A stretch of 64,000 nucleotides of DNA from JAVVHH01 sp963835135 (GTDB lineage: Bacteria; Pseudomonadota; Alphaproteobacteria; Acetobacterales; Acetobacteraceae). Shown in pieces: positions 61,127 to 64,000 of the stretch. Each line of letters starts with the position of its first letter. The first letter of the stretch is position 1. The notes beneath the pieces were generated by a model. It saw nothing but the letters and a program-made list of their open reading frames with translations. It had not been told where the DNA came from and made no database searches. The translations under genes were made by a program, and so were the position numbers. The stretch spans positions 1,054,001 through 1,118,000 of the forward strand of contig CAWIEF010000003.1 in NCBI GenBank assembly GCA_963835135.1, read 5' to 3'.

Positions 61127-61971
61127 GGGACGGCGTTCCGCAACGCACGCTTGACCGAGCAGCGCACCAGATCCCGCCGCAGGGCTGCGCTGACCTGGAG
61201 GTCCTCCATCGGATCGACCGCATGGGCCGCCGCGTCGGCCGCCCGTCCGATCGCCTCGTCCGTCCACTCCGCCCCGGTCAGTGCCGCCTCCGCCGCCGTG
61301 ATCCGGCGCGGTCGCCGCTCCGCGCCGCCAACCCCCACCCTGGCCTGCATCACCACGCCGGCCTCCACCTCGACCGTCACGAACGCCATGGCCATCGCGT
61401 AATCGCCGGCCCGGCGGCTGACCTCGTAGAAGCCGAAACGCACCGAGGGCGCCGGTATCGCCAGACGCACCTCGGTCAGCAGTTCATCGTCGGCCAGCGC
61501 CGTCGTCATGATGTCCAGCACGAAGCACTCCGCGCCGACCCGCCGCTCCCCCGCCGCACTGCGCAGCACCGCCTCACCGCCGAGCGTGGCAAACACCAGC
61601 GGCCACTCCGCCGACGGGTCGGCATGGGCCAAGCTGCCGCAGAACGTGCCGCGGCTGCGGATCGGCAGATGTGCGATGTGTCCGGCGACATGCCGGAGCG
61701 CCAGCCCCAACACTCCCGGCGCGGCCCCCAGCTCGTCATGCCGGGCAGACGCCGGCACGCAGAGCGCCCCGTCCTCGACCCGCATCGCCCCGAACTCGAC
61801 CCGGCCGATGTCGATCAGATGCGATGGTTGCGCGAGCCGAAGCGCCATCAGCGGCACCAGGCTCTGCCCGCCCGCGAGCACTCGCCCACCTTCGGGTCCC
61901 CATTGCGTCAACAGATCGAGCGCGTGCCCGACATCGGATGCGCGATGATACGAAAACGCGGCTGGCTTCAA
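61123..61971 (-). CDS. Molybdenum hydroxylase FAD-binding subunit
   Basis: A 282-residue CoxM/XdhB-like subunit. FAD is bound by VLAGGQSLVPLMALRLAQP and IRSRGTFCGSLAHADPSAEWP; the C-terminal CO-dehydrogenase flavoprotein domain has VGVGGAERRPRRI. It hands electrons to the terminal acceptor. The start is TTG 61971, with GAGGGA 5 bases upstream and the natural N-terminus (M)KPAAFSYHRASDV; an upstream TTG (62001) would only add ten unlikely residues. It is the first gene of the 12-gene minus-strand run, so the promoter should lie in 61972-62065, shared divergently with the exonuclease gene. Confidence 0.92.
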   Translation of the reverse strand: MKPAAFSYHRASDVGHALDLLTQWGPEGGRVLAGGQSLVPLMALRLAQPSHLIDIGRVEFGAMRVEDGALCVPASARHDELGAAPGVLGLALRHVAGHIAHLPIRSRGTFCGSLAHADPSAEWPLVFATLGGEAVLRSAAGERRVGAECFVLDIMTTALADDELLTEVRLAIPAPSVRFGFYEVSRRAGDYAMAMAFVTVEVEAGVVMQARVGVGGAERRPRRITAAEAALTGAEWTDEAIGRAADAAAHAVDPMEDLQVSAALRRDLVRCSVKRALRNAVP

Positions 61972-62065
61972 GCAATCCCTCGATTGTTTGCGCGCTAACA
62001 ACGACGCTACGGTGCGGCCGGAGCGATGTCAAAGCGACCGCCGCGGATCGATGTAACATGGTGCG

Positions 62066-62860
62066 GTGAAGCCGCCCCGCCCCCGCCTGACCATCGCCAC
62101 CTTCAACGTCAACGACGTGAACCGCCGCCTGCCCAATCTGCTGGCCTGGCTGGAGGCCTCTCGGCCCGACGTGGTCTGCCTGCAGGAGCTGAAGGCGGCG
62201 CAGGACCGCTTTCCAGCCCAAGCCCTGCAAGCAGCCGGCTACGGCGCGGCGTGGCAGGGCCAGCGGACCTGGAACGGCGTCGCCATCCTGGCCCGCGGGC
62301 GGGAGCCGATCGTGACCCGGCGCGCCCTGCCCGGCGACGCCGCAGACGCGCAAAGCCGCTACATCGAAGCCGCCGTGGGCGGCATCCTGATCGGCTGCCT
62401 CTACGCGCCCAACGGCAATCCGCAGCCGGGCCCGAAATTCGACTACAAGCTTGCCTGGCTCGAGCGCCTGGCCGCCCACAGCGCAACGCTGCTCGCCCTC
62501 GACATCCCCGTCGTGCTGGCCGGCGACTACAACGTCGTCCCAGCCCCGTTCGACATGCGGCCGTCGCGTTCGATGGCCAACAACGCGCTCGTGCAGCCGC
62601 AAAGCCGCGCCGCCTTCCAGCGATTGCTGGAGCTCGGCTGGACGGATGCGATCCGCACCCGGTTCCCCGACGAGCCGATGTACACCTTCTGGGGCTACCT
62701 GCATGAGCGCTGGACCCGGGATTCCGGGTTGCGGATCGACCACCTGCTCCTCAGTCCCGCCATTACGCTGCTGGAGGCCGGGGTCGACCGCTGCGTCCGC
62801 GGCGCGCCGAATGCGAGCGACCATGCGCCCGCCTGGGTCACGGTCGCTTCACCCGGCTGA
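62066..62860 (+). CDS. xth: Exodeoxyribonuclease III (AP endonuclease) homologue
   Basis: A 264-residue metal-dependent nuclease of the exonuclease III / ExoA family involved in base-excision repair. Motifs in order: IATFNVNDVNRRLPNLLAWL, VVCLQELKAAQDRFP (metal-binding Glu), YAPNGNP, VVLAGDYNVVPAPFD (Asp-Asn), TFWGYL, GLRIDHLLLS and NASDHAPAW (catalytic Asp-His). It starts at GTG 62066; no strong ribosome site is visible. A 94-base divergent region separates it from the FAD-subunit gene. It is followed by the GMC oxidoreductase after 23 bases on the same strand. Confidence 0.92.
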   Translation: MKPPRPRLTIATFNVNDVNRRLPNLLAWLEASRPDVVCLQELKAAQDRFPAQALQAAGYGAAWQGQRTWNGVAILARGREPIVTRRALPGDAADAQSRYIEAAVGGILIGCLYAPNGNPQPGPKFDYKLAWLERLAAHSATLLALDIPVVLAGDYNVVPAPFDMRPSRSMANNALVQPQSRAAFQRLLELGWTDAIRTRFPDEPMYTFWGYLHERWTRDSGLRIDHLLLSPAITLLEAGVDRCVRGAPNASDHAPAWVTVASPG

Positions 62861-62883
62861 CCGAACCGCCCCATACTCCCCTC

Positions 62884-64000
62884 ATGATCGACACCGAGTA
62901 CGACACAATCATCATCGGCGGCGGGTCCGCCGGGGCGACGCTGGCCGCGCGGCTGAGCGAGGACCCTTCGCACCGGGTCTTGCTGCTGGAAGCTGGGCAA
63001 GATCTGCGCACCGCCACCACGCCGGAACACATCCAGATCCCCAACCCGATGCGCGCCATCGGCGACGATGATTTCCGCTGGCCCGCCCTGATGGCCCGCC
63101 GCACCGAACGCCAGGCGCCCCGCCTGCTCTGGCGCGGCCGGGCGATGGGCGGCAGCTCGACCATCAACGGCCAGATCGCCATCCGCGCCGTGCCTGACGA
63201 TCTCGACCGCTGGCAGGCGCAGGGCTGCGACGGATGGGGCTGGGACGCCATGCTGCCCTACTTCCGCAAGCTCGAGACCGACAAGAACTTCCCGGATGCG
63301 CCCTACCACGGCGATCGCGGGCCGATCCCGGTCTACCGCGCCCCGATCGAGGACTGGGGCCATGTCGACCGCGCGCTGCGCGAAGCCGCGCTGAGCCTGG
63401 ACTACGGCTGGTGCGAGGACCACAACGCGCCGGCCGGCACCGGCGCATCGCCCTACGCGATCAACAGCGTCGCCGGCCGCCGGGTTTCGACCAATGACGG
63501 CTATCTCGAGCCGGCCCGCGGTCGCGGCAACCTGGCGATCGTCGGGCATGCGTTGGTCGAGGGCATCGTGCTGGAGGGCAACCGCCCGCATGCCAGCGGC
63601 GTCCGCGTCCGGATCGGCGGCCAGGTGCACACCCCGCGGGCGCATCGAGAAATCCTGCTCTGCGCCGGCGCCATCCACTCGCCCGCCATCCTGCAGCGCT
63701 CCGGCATCGGCCCGGCCGCGCTGCTCGAACGTCTCGGCATCGCGGTGCGCACCGACCTGCCGGTGGGCGAGAACCTGCTGGACCACCCCATCGTCGGCGC
63801 CTTCCTGCATCTGCGCGAACACGCCCAGGTCGGCACGCTGATGCACCGCCATACCAATTGCTGCCTGCGCTACGGCTCCGGCCTCGGCGGCGCGGGCGAG
63901 AACGACATGATCATGATCGCCGGCAACTTGGCCGGCGCCGCGCTATCGACGGCCGGCCCCGACGCCGCCCGCGGCCGCATCGCCGTCTCGGTCTACCAGG
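62884..64000 (+). CDS. GMC-family FAD oxidoreductase (choline-dehydrogenase-like), N-terminal part
   Basis: The window ends inside this gene; 372 residues are visible of about 500-540. FAD binding is shown by IIIGGGSAGATLAARLSED (residues 9-27) with the acidic end of strand 2 in LLLEAG. GRAMGGSSTINGQIAIRA is the GMC signature 1 and CAGAIHSPAILQRSGIGPA the signature 2. Members oxidise alcohols such as choline, glucose or aryl alcohols. The catalytic His pair would lie in the missing C-terminal part. ATG 62884 is the natural start for the FAD-binding strand. The substrate is not readable. Confidence 0.9.
   Translation, partial: MIDTEYDTIIIGGGSAGATLAARLSEDPSHRVLLLEAGQDLRTATTPEHIQIPNPMRAIGDDDFRWPALMARRTERQAPRLLWRGRAMGGSSTINGQIAIRAVPDDLDRWQAQGCDGWGWDAMLPYFRKLETDKNFPDAPYHGDRGPIPVYRAPIEDWGHVDRALREAALSLDYGWCEDHNAPAGTGASPYAINSVAGRRVSTNDGYLEPARGRGNLAIVGHALVEGIVLEGNRPHASGVRVRIGGQVHTPRAHREILLCAGAIHSPAILQRSGIGPAALLERLGIAVRTDLPVGENLLDHPIVGAFLHLREHAQVGTLMHRHTNCCLRYGSGLGGAGENDMIMIAGNLAGAALSTAGPDAARGRIAVSVYQ

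Overview
The window is GC-rich, densely packed bacterial chromosome, most likely from an alphaproteobacterium of the Rhodospirillales type. The supporting signs are very high GC at third codon positions, many GTG/TTG starts, many 4-base ATGA/GTGA gene overlaps, a GAAC-N7-GAAC site matching the alphaproteobacterial LexA operator, an alphaproteobacterial-type tRNA-Val, and XrtA-type exopolysaccharide genes. No phage, plasmid or complete IS element is visible, and no gap between genes exceeds 300 bases.

Layout. 1-2.4 kb: the end of phnM (C-P lyase pathway), a small conserved protein and a divergent S24/LexA-like regulator around a putative SOS box, then a secreted DUF1194 protein. 2.4-10.7 kb: a cyclic-di-GMP enzyme, two BioF2/CelD-type acetyltransferases around a YdcF protein, a sugar epimerase, an odd tRNA-Val(TAC), and a Wza-like/Wzz-like pair of the XrtA exopolysaccharide type. 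10.8-25.7 kb: fumC followed by a long plus-strand uptake/catabolic block: two amidohydrolases, a dipeptide-type ABC transporter without its ATPases, a REP-like pair, an RraA-like protein, a complete putrescine/iron-type ABC transporter (one gene apparently starting at CTG), a D-2-hydroxyacid dehydrogenase and a gamma-glutamyltransferase. 25.8-40.8 kb: a small secreted protein, a YncE/phosphoesterase fusion, a CzcCBA-type metal efflux operon, a flavin monooxygenase, a sulfite-oxidase-like molybdoprotein with its cytochrome b, and a peroxiredoxin-LysR pair. 40.8-45.8 kb: a frameshifted polytopic membrane protein, a GT2 glycosyltransferase and the decayed remains of a sugar ABC transporter (malF/malG-like).

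45.8-50.2 kb (minus strand) holds the most interesting locus: a GrrM/OscB-type radical SAM/SPASM maturase, directly preceded by a small secreted precursor with five tandem Phe-Pro-Asn triplets. This is a candidate cyclophane (triceptide-like) RiPP with an unusual core. A second block (FAN plus three FPN) lies immediately behind the precursor stop in the +1 frame and ends 8 bases before the maturase start. Downstream is a 960-residue membrane-anchored proline-rich protein of unknown function.

50.2-62.0 kb is one tightly overlapping minus-strand run of 12 genes: three subunits of a molybdenum hydroxylase, a MarR regulator, a branched-chain-type ABC transporter (LivK, fused LivHM, LivG, LivF), a 6-hydroxynicotinate reductase homologue, a UPF0280 protein, cytidine deaminase and a nucleoside 2-deoxyribosyltransferase-like protein. 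It looks like uptake, hydroxylation and reduction of an N-heterocycle such as nicotinate. The RiPP genes follow this run after only 19 bases. The window ends with an exonuclease III homologue and the start of a GMC oxidoreductase.
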